Assembly (NCBI GenBank): GCA_020850315.1
Contig: JADZEY010000128.1
Coordinates: 1-51,398, forward strand
Direction of reading: 5' to 3'
DNA: 51,398 nt
Origin: Armatimonadota bacterium
GTDB lineage: Bacteria; Bacteroidota; Ignavibacteria; OLB7
The position numbers and the translations under genes were made by a program. Below the pieces are notes generated by a model. It saw only the letters and a program-made list of their open reading frames with translations. It did not search any database and was not told the DNA's origin. This document shows positions 8,915 to 17,027 of the stretch, piece by piece; position 1 is the stretch's first letter; each line of letters begins with the position of its first letter.

Positions 8915-9841
8915 ATGAACTATCGAAAATACCTCCTCCTGCCTTGCCTGATGCTGGCATTGGTAAGCATTGCCCCGGCTGCATTGCTTGCCCAGACCGA
9001 CACAACAATAAAAGTGCTGATCGTCAACGCCCATCCTGATGATGAATCGGGATGCGCGGCCACCGTTTATAAAATTACCCACGACCTGAAAGGGAAGGTT
9101 GATCTTGCAGTGATAACCAACGGTGAAGCTGGCTACAAATACTCAACGCTGGCCGAATCAATTTATGGAGTTGAACTGACCGAAGAAGCCGTTGGCCGAG
9201 AATTGTTGCCGACAATCCGGAAACAAGAATTGATGAATGGAGGGAAGTGGATTGGCATTCGCAATTATTATTTCATGGAGCAGAAGGATACCCGATATTC
9301 AACCGACCCAGCAGAAGTGATGAACACTGGCGTTTGGAACCTTGCACAGGTGAAGCAACGGCTTGCGGAAATTATTCTTCGCGAAGGCTATGATTATATT
9401 TTTTGCCTTTTGCCAACCGATGGAACTCACGGTCATCATAAATCGGCAACAATTTTGGCACTTCAGACAGTGAAAGAATTACCAGCAGATAAACGCCCGG
9501 TTGTGCTTGGCGTTTCCGACTCGACAAAAGGTGACACCGCTGCAACGCGCTTCTCCATGCTTGCCAATTATCCCGAAACAAAAGTCAGCAACGGAAAGCC
9601 AAGTTTCTTTTTTGATCGAACAGTGAAATTCGGATTTAAGAACGCGCTGGATTACAAAATTGTGGTGAATTGGCTGATTGCTGAACATAAATCACAAGGC
9701 ACAATGCAAACCGGAATGAGCCGGGGGGATATTGAACAATTCTGGTTTTTCGACATCAACGATCCCGCAAAAATTCCAGAAACAGAACAGCTTTTTGAGC
9801 GGCTGAAACCAGTGAGTTTTAAGAAAAAAGAGTACAAATAG
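8915..9841 (+). CDS. Secreted PIG-L/LmbE-family deacetylase
   Basis: This is a 308-residue zinc-dependent deacetylase of the LmbE/PIG-L fold. The metal-binding motif AHPDDE lies at residues 39-44, and the second histidine motif HGHH at 172-175. Known members remove acetyl groups from N-acetylglucosamine conjugates, including those of bacillithiol and mycothiol synthesis. This copy carries a signal peptide (LLLPCLMLALVSIAPAALLAQ, residues about 6-26), so it should act outside the cytoplasm on an envelope or extracellular sugar rather than as BshB. The internal Cys within the hydrophobic core is not a convincing lipobox. It is probably cotranscribed with the acyl-CoA synthetase upstream; a functional link is not evident. 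Base composition is somewhat more A+T-rich than its neighbours. Confidence 0.87.
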   Translation: MNYRKYLLLPCLMLALVSIAPAALLAQTDTTIKVLIVNAHPDDESGCAATVYKITHDLKGKVDLAVITNGEAGYKYSTLAESIYGVELTEEAVGRELLPTIRKQELMNGGKWIGIRNYYFMEQKDTRYSTDPAEVMNTGVWNLAQVKQRLAEIILREGYDYIFCLLPTDGTHGHHKSATILALQTVKELPADKRPVVLGVSDSTKGDTAATRFSMLANYPETKVSNGKPSFFFDRTVKFGFKNALDYKIVVNWLIAEHKSQGTMQTGMSRGDIEQFWFFDINDPAKIPETEQLFERLKPVSFKKKEYK

Positions 9842-9889
9842 CTGGCTGGAATTTGGTGATTGCAGTGTCCCTGTATTCCACCAGAACAC

Positions 9890-10069
9890 ACCCTCCGCAT
9901 TCGTGTGCTCGCCGCCAGCCCTCACCCCCCGCCCTCTCCCAAACGGGTGATACTACTGGTTCCACTCCATTGGTCGGGTGGGAGAGGGAGCCAAAACCGA
10001 AGAAGAAAGGAGAATTGAAGAAAACCACTGAACGGGGAAGTGTTCACTATCTCACATTCTGTGTACGAT
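9890..10069 (+). mobile_element. MITE-like repeat, copy 1
   Basis: This 180-base non-coding element fills most of the 227-base gap between two convergent genes. It aligns end to end with the reverse complement of copy 2 (40028-40230). The shared core includes GCCAGCCCTCACCCC, CGCCCTCTCCCAAA, GGGTGAT, a CACTCCATTGGTCGGGTGGG block and GAGAGGGAGCC. The ends are degenerate versions of the copy 2 terminal repeats: ACCCTCCGCA on the left and TGTGTACGAT on the right. The right end abuts the stop codon of the minus-strand chelatase-like gene. It encodes no transposase, so any mobility would need a helper elsewhere. Confidence 0.7.
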
Positions 10070-12003
10070 CAGGGGGTGAGTTTTGGAAGGAAAAAATACT
10101 CACCTCCAAGTTGCTCGGCTAACCGGACGGCATCGGATTGCTGGCTGAACTGCTGGCGGGTATCAATCACCACCGCTCGCAAACCAGCGCGGCGGTATGC
10201 CTCGCCAATTTTCTGCATCTCTTCCTGCACAACTTTCCGGCGTACCTCGCGGATCATTGCTGCGGTTCCTGCTTCCAGCGGAACGTTTGCGCGCCCATCG
10301 GTCAGGATCACCACCAGCGTTTGCTCGTTTCCCCGAACCCGTTCCCGCTCGGCCACTGCAAGTGCCATCACCAACGATGACCCCAACGGCGTTCCCCCAC
10401 CAGTTGGCATTCGGTCAAGCGAACGCTTGGCGCGCTCGATGGAGCTTGTGGGGGGAAGCAGTAACTCCGCTTGGCTTCCCCGGAACCCAATCATCGCCAC
10501 GCGGTCGCGGCTGATGTAGGCGGTTTGCAAAATTCTTCCCGCCGCCCCTTTTGCCTCGCGAATCCGATTGGTTGCCATGGATCCGCTGCTATCAACACAG
10601 AAAATGAAGAGCGTCCCGGCTCGCTCGGAAAATTCTTTCACCCGCAGATCCGCCTTGCGGACAATCACCCCAGACTTCCCCTTGTTTTTTCTGGCACGCT
10701 GGTGTGGGGCCGCTGCGCGAATCGTTGCCAGAATATCAATCCGTCTTCCCCCCAGATCCGCTTCGGTTGTGCCGATGTGCCGCCCGCGAGTTAGCTGCTT
10801 GCGGCTTCCCCGCTTTCCCGATTCCAGGCCAAGCGCTTGCTCGAAAAACTGCTGCAACGGCGGGATCGGTTGATGAAAATCTAACGGGTCGAACAACTGC
10901 TCGGCCCCGGTTTGCGATTCCCCGATGATGGTTGCGCGTTCGGTGGGTTGCTCATCTTGCCGGCCTTCGGCTTGGCTCCCTTCCGCTTCGGTCTCTGCGT
11001 GGTTGCTGTTCGGTTGGTTCCCAGGCTGGACCCCATCTTCCTGGGGTGAAGGCTCCTCTGGCTCCGGTTGCTGGGGGCTTGGCGCGGTTGGGTTGGGAAT
11101 GTTCTGGGTTCGGGGGGCAAGGATTGTGGCAATCGCAAAGCTCAGGTCAAGCTCCTCAATCATCAATGCCCCCCGCAAGGCTGCGTGTGCACGCGCAGCC
11201 TTTGCCGCAAAAATCAGCCCACGCTCCCCCTTGACCTGCAATGCCGAGGCAGCCTCTATCAGTTCCTGGAGTGCAAGGTCGCTAACCCGAATCTGTGACC
11301 AGCAAGCGCGGGCATTCAGCACACGCTCGGCCATCCGTTGTTGGTGGCTGGAATACTGCTGAACGATTGCTTGCGGCGATGCCGAAAACGCTTCCCGAAG
11401 CCGAAGCAGCCCCGCCAAATGTTCCGGCGGAAGCCGCCGTTCTTGGGGGATCAAGAAAGGGATTTTATCGGCAATGGATTGGGGGATTGGACGCTCGCTG
11501 GGGATTGCCGTGGCAAGCAACGTGAAGCGTGCTGCGAACTGCTGGCCCAAACCTTCACGCTGGCAATGCACCGTTCCGGAATCCAAGGATTGGCCAATGG
11601 TTGTTGCGGTTGTGGAATCCACCAGCGGCAGATTGTCAACCACAAGGATACCTCCATCGGCTGCCGAAAGCACCCCGGGTTGCAGCACTGGCTTCCCTTG
11701 CGTGATGGTTGCTTCAAGGTCAATTCCGCCAACCAGACGATCCTGTGTGATCCCCAGCGGAAGATGAACAACGGGTGTGTGCGGGTCAATATGTTCCCGA
11801 ACAAAGTGGCCAAAACTGGATAGCACTGCCGACTTCCCAACGCCGACCGCACCCGACAGCACCACACCGCACAGCGTGGGATCCACCAGTGTGCAAAGCA
11901 ACGCCCGCCGCGCCATGCCGTAGCCGATAATAGCGCTGAACGGAAGATGCCCTGATTGATATTCCCCCCCAATTTGGGGATTGGATTGGCTGCGAAAATT
12001 CAC
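10069..12003 (-). CDS. Chelatase-like AAA+/VWA protein (BchD/CobT type)
   Basis: The product is about 644 residues with the fused architecture of magnesium/cobalt chelatase subunits. Counted from GTG 12003, there is an AAA+ domain with Walker A GAVGVGKS (about 51-58), then a proline/acidic linker (about 300-360), then a VWA domain with an intact metal site DSSGS (about 471-475) and GGGTPLG. The Walker B region reads GGILVVDNLPLVD: the usual catalytic Glu is Asn, as in BchD-type subunits with weak or no ATPase. No porphyrin or cobalamin gene is nearby, so metal insertion is not established; MoxR-like chaperoning is an alternative. There is no ATG between residue 1 of the longest frame (12246) and the Walker region, so the GTG is a best guess. 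Confidence 0.78.
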   Translation of the reverse strand: MNFRSQSNPQIGGEYQSGHLPFSAIIGYGMARRALLCTLVDPTLCGVVLSGAVGVGKSAVLSSFGHFVREHIDPHTPVVHLPLGITQDRLVGGIDLEATITQGKPVLQPGVLSAADGGILVVDNLPLVDSTTATTIGQSLDSGTVHCQREGLGQQFAARFTLLATAIPSERPIPQSIADKIPFLIPQERRLPPEHLAGLLRLREAFSASPQAIVQQYSSHQQRMAERVLNARACWSQIRVSDLALQELIEAASALQVKGERGLIFAAKAARAHAALRGALMIEELDLSFAIATILAPRTQNIPNPTAPSPQQPEPEEPSPQEDGVQPGNQPNSNHAETEAEGSQAEGRQDEQPTERATIIGESQTGAEQLFDPLDFHQPIPPLQQFFEQALGLESGKRGSRKQLTRGRHIGTTEADLGGRRIDILATIRAAAPHQRARKNKGKSGVIVRKADLRVKEFSERAGTLFIFCVDSSGSMATNRIREAKGAAGRILQTAYISRDRVAMIGFRGSQAELLLPPTSSIERAKRSLDRMPTGGGTPLGSSLVMALAVAERERVRGNEQTLVVILTDGRANVPLEAGTAAMIREVRRKVVQEEMQKIGEAYRRAGLRAVVIDTRQQFSQQSDAVRLAEQLGGEYFFLPKLTP

Positions 12004-12093
12004 TTGCTTTGCGTTTGTTGGTCTGCTTCCCCCAACGTAACCAGAAACCGACGGCTGTTGCACAACTCTTCCTCCCAAATCGTATCTTTTTTG

Positions 12094-15000
12094 ATGAATT
12101 TTTGCCAAGCACGCGCCCAATCCCTTGCCATTGCATGGTTGCTTCTTGTTCCGGCTATCCTTCTGGGGCAGCGGAAGCCGCCGCTGCCCGAACCTCACTC
12201 GCTGGTTCTGCGCTTCCGCGAAGGGATCACGCAAAAGGAATTGCACGAAGTGATTGTTGAGTGTGCCAATCGCGTTGGTGCAACGGCGCAGATGCGGAGT
12301 TTCCTGAACGGGCGCGCCGCAACCTCACTTCTTGCCGCAAACCGTCTGGACCGATACGTGGTGGTGAGCCTTGATTCCGCCGCTGCCGTGGCTCCATTGC
12401 TTGCCCAGCTGGCTTCCCGCTCAGAAATTGAGCTTGCCTTCCCGAACCGAACCTACCGTGTGGATGGCTTCGGGAACGATTCGCTGTACGGGCGGCAGTG
12501 GGGGTTGCGGAAGTTGGAGGTGGAAGCGGCGTGGGAACTGACGCAAGGGGATAGCAGTGTGTTGGTGGGGGTGATTGATACAGGGATTGATTTTCTTCAC
12601 CCCGATTTGCTCCCCTCACTCTGGATTAACCCCGCCGAGGATCGCAACGGAAACCGCCGATTTGACCCCTGGCCAGCCAGCGAAACCCGGCAAGGCGTGG
12701 CGGGTGATCTTGATGGAGTTGACCAAGATGGAAATGGAGTTCCGGATGACGTTATCGGCTTCGATTTTGTTGACCAAACGGCACTGAACGTTGGCGATTG
12801 GAGCGGGCGCGACCCCATCCCGTTCGACCCGCTGCCGGGTGAGTTCAACGCCCATGGAACCAACGTTGCGGGGATTATTGCAGCTGGGGCCGATAACCAG
12901 ATTGGCGTTGCGGGCGTTGCCCCGGGTGTCCGTCTGCTTGCGCTGCGGGCGTTCGATTCGCGGGGGAATGGGGAGGATGACGACATCTCCGCCGCGATTA
13001 TCTACGCCGCCGACCGTGGCGCGAAAGTGATAAACATGAGCTTCGGCGACAGCTACTACTCGCCGCTGATGCACGATGCCGTTCGCTACGCCTACCAGCG
13101 CGGGTGTGTGTTGGTTGGATCCAGCGGAAACGATGGCGGCGTGTTCAACCACTATCCTTCCAACTACCCCGAAGTTGTCTCCGTTTCCGCCACCGACTCG
13201 AACGATGTTCGCACAAGTTTCAGCACTTCGGGATCGCACGTTTCGTTGGCCGCGCCGGGCGCAGCCATTGCCACCACAAGCACGTTTGGCCGATACTCCA
13301 CCAGCTTCGGCGGAACAAGCGCAGCCGCGCCGTTTGTTGCGGGGGTGGCGGGATTGCTCGGTTCGCTGCATCCAACATGGACCCCGGACGAGATCAGAAC
13401 CGTGATGGAGCTGACCGCCGACGACCGCCGCAACGATGGCTGGGATATTGACTACGGAGCCGGGCGCGTGAACGCACGCCGTGCCGTGAGCTTCCCCGGC
13501 CCGGCGGAAGTTGCCGTAACAAACCCGCCAGCCGAAACCGGATTCCGCCGCGACACGGTGGTGACTGTGGTTGGTTCGGTGATGGCCCCGCTGTTGGATT
13601 GGTGGGAGCTTTCCTACGGGCTGGGGGAAACGCCGAAGGAGTGGAAGCCAATCGGGAAGCGGGGGCGCAAGGGGGTGGTGCGCGACACACTGGGAAGCCT
13701 GAACACCGCCGGAATATCCGACACAGCCATGACGCTCCGCCTTCTGTTGCAGCTTACCGATGGCCGCCGAACCGAGCGGCGCATCCGGCTGTTTATTGAC
13801 CGAACCACGCCGAAGTTCGCGGCCCCCGTGCAGATCGCGAACATCTGGCGATTTGACCGCCGCGCCGTTGCCCTGCTGTTCCGCACCGACGACCTGACGC
13901 GCGCCGGGGTCTATCTTCGGCCAACCAACGCCGCCAACGCCCCGTGGCGGCTGCTTGATCTGGAGCCGGAAAAATCGCTGTTCACCCGGACTCACTACCT
14001 CTATCTCACCGACCAAGAATTGGAGCGCGGGGCCAGCTACGATGCCTATGTGGTTGCCACCAACAGCACCGGCGACACCGCGCTGCACGGCGAGCCCAAC
14101 GCACCGCTGCAACTGATGTTGGAGCCGATTGCAATGCCAACCAACACCCTTGTGGAAGCGGCTCCGGTGCTTCCCTACGGCTATCCGCTGGATCAAACCG
14201 CATACATGTATGCCGACGGAACAAACTGCTTCTTGCTCAATCGTTTCGATGCTGGCCAATTCGATAAACTGATCACCTACGCCTTCGATGGAACCAGCTT
14301 CACCCCCCGCGATTCCACCGGAAATTGGGCACCCCGCGGCATGGGAGATTCCGACGGGAATAGATTGTTGGAGGTGTTGGGGCAGTCGGGGGGGAAGGGG
14401 GTGTTGTTCGAGCAAGCGGTTGTGGGGGGATCGCCCTTTGCCACCATTAAATTTGCCGACACCACCAGCGGCGGCTTCTATCCCAGCGGAACGTTCGATT
14501 TTGAAAAAGATGGAAGAATGGAGCTGATTGTCCGCAGCCGCGAACCCGACACCGCCGGAAGCTACTTCTACATTTTGCGGTGGGGCGGCACCGGGTTCCA
14601 GCAGATTGCCCGATTGGATAACCCAACGCCACCAGCCGTTGCCGGCGGAAAAAACAGCTTCAGCAACAGCGAGTCGGTGGTGGCCGATTTTGACGGCGAC
14701 GGGCTGATGGAGGTCCTTCTGGCCGACGACGACAACGACTTCATGGCCTACGAGCGGGGAAGCGACGGGGTGTTCCGGTTGGTCTGGACCAAGCTGAACG
14801 ACGGCAGCGGAAACGCTCCACTGATTGGCGCGGTTGACCTTGTTGGAACAGGCCGCTCGTTGATTCTTACCGCCGTTGCTTCCTCCCCTTTTATGAACAA
14901 TGATCGTGAGTACGAAGCCCCCTACTGGCAGGTGAACGCCTACCTCCGGTTCGATAATGGAAGCGATTCACTGGTCTGGAGCCAGCGTTTCGCGTACCGG

Positions 15001-16482
15001 CAAACCAGCAGTGGTTTCCGCAACGTGATTGGCGGGGTGAACCTTTCATCCGGGAGGGCGCAGCATCTGGCTCTATCACTCTTCCCAAATGTCTATCTGT
15101 TTGGCAGCGATGGGTTGGGGGGAGCAATCAATCCGGTTTGGTGGACGTATGGCCCAATCAACTACCGCCTGTTCACCGTTCCGTTGGGGGATGGCAGCCA
15201 GCGCGCGCTGGGAATTGGCGATGGCGACTCCATCCGTTTCTACCGGATGGACTCCAGTTTCGCCAATGGCGCGGCCCCAGCAGTGGCCCTTTCGGGGTGG
15301 GCGTTAAGCGATTCGGCGATCACCCTTTCCTGGCTACATCCCAAGTCAAACAAATACTCCTTTGCCTTGCTGCGGGGCGTGGTGCTTCCCGGAAGCGCAA
15401 GCATTTCGCTGCAAGAAATCCAACGGACGAACAACCTGTCGGCGATTGACAGCGGCGGGGGGATGCCACAGGGCAAATTGAAATCAGGCGAAAGCTACGC
15501 CTACATCGTGCGGGCAATCAATAGTGCAACGGGGGAGGTTGCGGCCAGCAGCAATCTGTTAGTGGTGACGGCTCACCGGCCAGCGCGACTGGTGTCGGCC
15601 CAAGCCGCTTCGTCGGAATCGCTGCTTCTTCACTTCAGCTACCCGATGCGGCAGAGTGTTGAACGTGCCGGAGCCGTGCGGGTACGCGACGCGCAGAGTG
15701 GCGAAGAGCTTCCCGTTTTATCGCTGATTGCCGCAAGCGACTCAACACTGCTGGTGCGGTTGTTCGCGCCGCAGCCGAACCGTGCGGTGCAGGTTCAGCC
15801 AACCGCGTTGCTTCGCGACCGCGACGGCTCGCCAGCCGATACGGCAAGCAGCGTCACGGTGACGCTCCCATCACCCACCGACGGCGCGCCATTGATTGCA
15901 GCGCGTGCATCCAAAACGGGGGAGCATCAGATTTCTGTGGAGTTCAACCGCCAGCCCGATCCGGCAACGGCAACCAATCGGGCCAACTACCAGCTGGATC
16001 CGCCCGGGGCAATCCTTTCGGCAGCGATTGACCCGGTGGATCCCCAGCGGGTGCTGCTAACCCTTCCCGATTCCTACCAGCTTGCCCCGCTGGGCCGCCC
16101 GTATCTGATTACCGTGACAGGGGTGAGGGACCCGCAAGGGGGGGAGATCAACGATGGTGCGGGGAGCGTGGTGGGGTTCACGTTAGAGGGGAGCGATCTT
16201 TCGGGGGTGTTCGCCTACCCGCAGCCGTTTTCCCTGCTGAAGGATGAGCGTGTTGCTTTTGGCGGGCTAACCCGCGCCGCAACGGTGACGGTGTTCACGC
16301 AGGGGGGGGCCACAATCGCCACCATCCAAAGCCTGCCCGGCGACCAGTTGGTAAGCTGGGATGGCCGCGCCAGCAACGGCGAAGCTGTGCCAACGGGGGT
16401 CTATCTCTATCGGGTTCAGGGGACAAACCAAGCAGGGGAAACGGTGGAGAGCGAGGTGAAGAAACTTGTGGTGATGCCGTGA
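12094..16482 (+). CDS. Secreted subtilisin-family (S8) serine protease with C-terminal FlgD-like domain
   Basis: This is a 1462-residue extracellular protease. The signal peptide is residues about 8-25 (SLAIAWLLLVPAILLGQ). A propeptide-like region is followed by the S8 domain with catalytic Asp162 (VGVIDTGID), His254 (NAHGTNVAGI) and Ser409 (GGTSAAAPFVAG). The long C-terminal part includes an FG-GAP/VCBS-like stretch (ADFDGDGLMEVLLADDD), fibronectin-like segments and a terminal FlgD-like Ig domain (YPQPF, then SWDGRASNGEAVPTGVYLYR). Such C-termini in Bacteroidota relatives act as secretion/anchoring signals; that is inference here. The start was set at ATG 12094 because it places the signal peptide first; an in-frame 11956 would overlap the divergent gene. 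Confidence 0.9.
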   Translation: MNFCQARAQSLAIAWLLLVPAILLGQRKPPLPEPHSLVLRFREGITQKELHEVIVECANRVGATAQMRSFLNGRAATSLLAANRLDRYVVVSLDSAAAVAPLLAQLASRSEIELAFPNRTYRVDGFGNDSLYGRQWGLRKLEVEAAWELTQGDSSVLVGVIDTGIDFLHPDLLPSLWINPAEDRNGNRRFDPWPASETRQGVAGDLDGVDQDGNGVPDDVIGFDFVDQTALNVGDWSGRDPIPFDPLPGEFNAHGTNVAGIIAAGADNQIGVAGVAPGVRLLALRAFDSRGNGEDDDISAAIIYAADRGAKVINMSFGDSYYSPLMHDAVRYAYQRGCVLVGSSGNDGGVFNHYPSNYPEVVSVSATDSNDVRTSFSTSGSHVSLAAPGAAIATTSTFGRYSTSFGGTSAAAPFVAGVAGLLGSLHPTWTPDEIRTVMELTADDRRNDGWDIDYGAGRVNARRAVSFPGPAEVAVTNPPAETGFRRDTVVTVVGSVMAPLLDWWELSYGLGETPKEWKPIGKRGRKGVVRDTLGSLNTAGISDTAMTLRLLLQLTDGRRTERRIRLFIDRTTPKFAAPVQIANIWRFDRRAVALLFRTDDLTRAGVYLRPTNAANAPWRLLDLEPEKSLFTRTHYLYLTDQELERGASYDAYVVATNSTGDTALHGEPNAPLQLMLEPIAMPTNTLVEAAPVLPYGYPLDQTAYMYADGTNCFLLNRFDAGQFDKLITYAFDGTSFTPRDSTGNWAPRGMGDSDGNRLLEVLGQSGGKGVLFEQAVVGGSPFATIKFADTTSGGFYPSGTFDFEKDGRMELIVRSREPDTAGSYFYILRWGGTGFQQIARLDNPTPPAVAGGKNSFSNSESVVADFDGDGLMEVLLADDDNDFMAYERGSDGVFRLVWTKLNDGSGNAPLIGAVDLVGTGRSLILTAVASSPFMNNDREYEAPYWQVNAYLRFDNGSDSLVWSQRFAYRQTSSGFRNVIGGVNLSSGRAQHLALSLFPNVYLFGSDGLGGAINPVWWTYGPINYRLFTVPLGDGSQRALGIGDGDSIRFYRMDSSFANGAAPAVALSGWALSDSAITLSWLHPKSNKYSFALLRGVVLPGSASISLQEIQRTNNLSAIDSGGGMPQGKLKSGESYAYIVRAINSATGEVAASSNLLVVTAHRPARLVSAQAASSESLLLHFSYPMRQSVERAGAVRVRDAQSGEELPVLSLIAASDSTLLVRLFAPQPNRAVQVQPTALLRDRDGSPADTASSVTVTLPSPTDGAPLIAARASKTGEHQISVEFNRQPDPATATNRANYQLDPPGAILSAAIDPVDPQRVLLTLPDSYQLAPLGRPYLITVTGVRDPQGGEINDGAGSVVGFTLEGSDLSGVFAYPQPFSLLKDERVAFGGLTRAATVTVFTQGGATIATIQSLPGDQLVSWDGRASNGEAVPTGVYLYRVQGTNQAGETVESEVKKLVVMP

Positions 16483-16500
16483 GGGGAATGGGGGAATGGT

Positions 16501-16535
16501 GAGTGTCGAATGTCGAATGTCGAGTGTTGAGTGTG
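16501..16535. repeat. Period-7 tandem repeat, five units
   Basis: Five consecutive heptamers (GAGTGTC, GAATGTC, GAATGTC, GAGTGTT, GAGTGTG) start 18 bases after the protease stop codon. They belong with other period-7 intergenic repeats in this window (20129, 39969, 39993, 44976). The 201-base gap to the next gene otherwise shows only a possible promoter-like TTGGCA/TATAAT pair near 16592-16618, with a short 15-base spacer. Confidence 0.7.
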
Positions 16536-16683
16536 AAGTTCTCATCGAATTTGGCCTTCCGGGATTCTGTCGGGGCGGGGTGCATGGCGTTTGGCAGCAG
16601 ATCGCTCTGTCTATAATTTCGCAGCCTCAATCCTTGCAAAGATTCAACAACTTCCCAGCTACCGTTACACCAAGATTACGATC

Positions 16684-16881
16684 ATGAAAACCTTAGAAGT
16701 CCAGCTATCCGAAGCGACGGTTTCCAAGCTCCAAGAAGCGGCTGAACGCCTCCAAATTTCTCCTCAAGAGTTGATGATTCTTAGCCTTGAGGAGAAGCTG
16801 TCCCAGCTTGATGGAGAGTTTCAGCAGGCGAAGCATTATGTGCTCAATAAAAACATGGAATTATACAAACGGCTTGCCTGA
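16684..16881 (+). CDS. Antitoxin of a Doc-type toxin-antitoxin pair
   Basis: This is a 65-residue acidic/helical protein. It has an N-terminal strand-helix suitable for DNA binding (MKTLEVQLSEATVSKLQEAA) and a C-terminal tail KNMELYKRLA. That tail (KNxELYxRLA) is, from my knowledge of the family, typical of antitoxins encoded just upstream of Doc/Fic toxins, where it occupies the toxin active site. The start was taken at ATG 16684; upstream in-frame codons add non-conserved sequence. Its stop overlaps the next start by one base (TGATG), the classic coupled TA arrangement. The partner toxin is reduced to 48 residues, so this antitoxin may now be an orphan regulator. Confidence 0.75.
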   Translation: MKTLEVQLSEATVSKLQEAAERLQISPQELMILSLEEKLSQLDGEFQQAKHYVLNKNMELYKRLA

Positions 16882-17027
16882 TGCGTTACCTGATGCTCAA
16901 TGGCTATGAGATTGAGGCATCTATTGACGAACAAGAACAAGTGATACTCTCAGTGGCAAGTGGGCAGATGAGCAGGGAAAATCTTAGCACGTGGCTGAAT
17001 CAGCACATAACCGAAAGGAGCGAATAG
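16881..17027 (+). pseudogene. Doc-family toxin with internal deletion (48 codons left, frame intact)
   Basis: The short frame begins MRYL and continues directly into MLNGYEIEASIDEQEQ and ends in STWLNQHITERSE. In full-length Doc toxins (about 125 residues) MRYL-like sequence is the extreme N-terminus, whereas LNGYE...WL..H is the extreme C-terminus. The whole Fic catalytic core (HPFxDGNKR) lies between them and is absent here. The simplest reading is an in-frame deletion of roughly 80 codons that kept the start codon and stop. The start overlaps the antitoxin stop (TGATG), and the stop overlaps the next start (TAGTG). It could be a decaying remnant or a retained micro-protein that still binds the antitoxin. 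Toxicity by the Fic mechanism is excluded. Confidence 0.7.

Noticed and set aside
8915-9841. Assignment of the PIG-L deacetylase as BshB
   Set aside because: A clear signal peptide places it outside the cytoplasm, where bacillithiol synthesis does not take place.
12616-14415. Minus-strand open frame of 599 codons
   Set aside because: It lies entirely antisense to the subtilisin gene, whose catalytic residues and domains are clear; the G+C-rich codon pattern leaves the opposite strand open by chance.
16592-16618. Sigma70-type promoter TTGGCA/TATAAT before the antitoxin
   Set aside because: The spacer is only 15 bases and Bacteroidota-type genomes often use other promoter sequences; no independent support.
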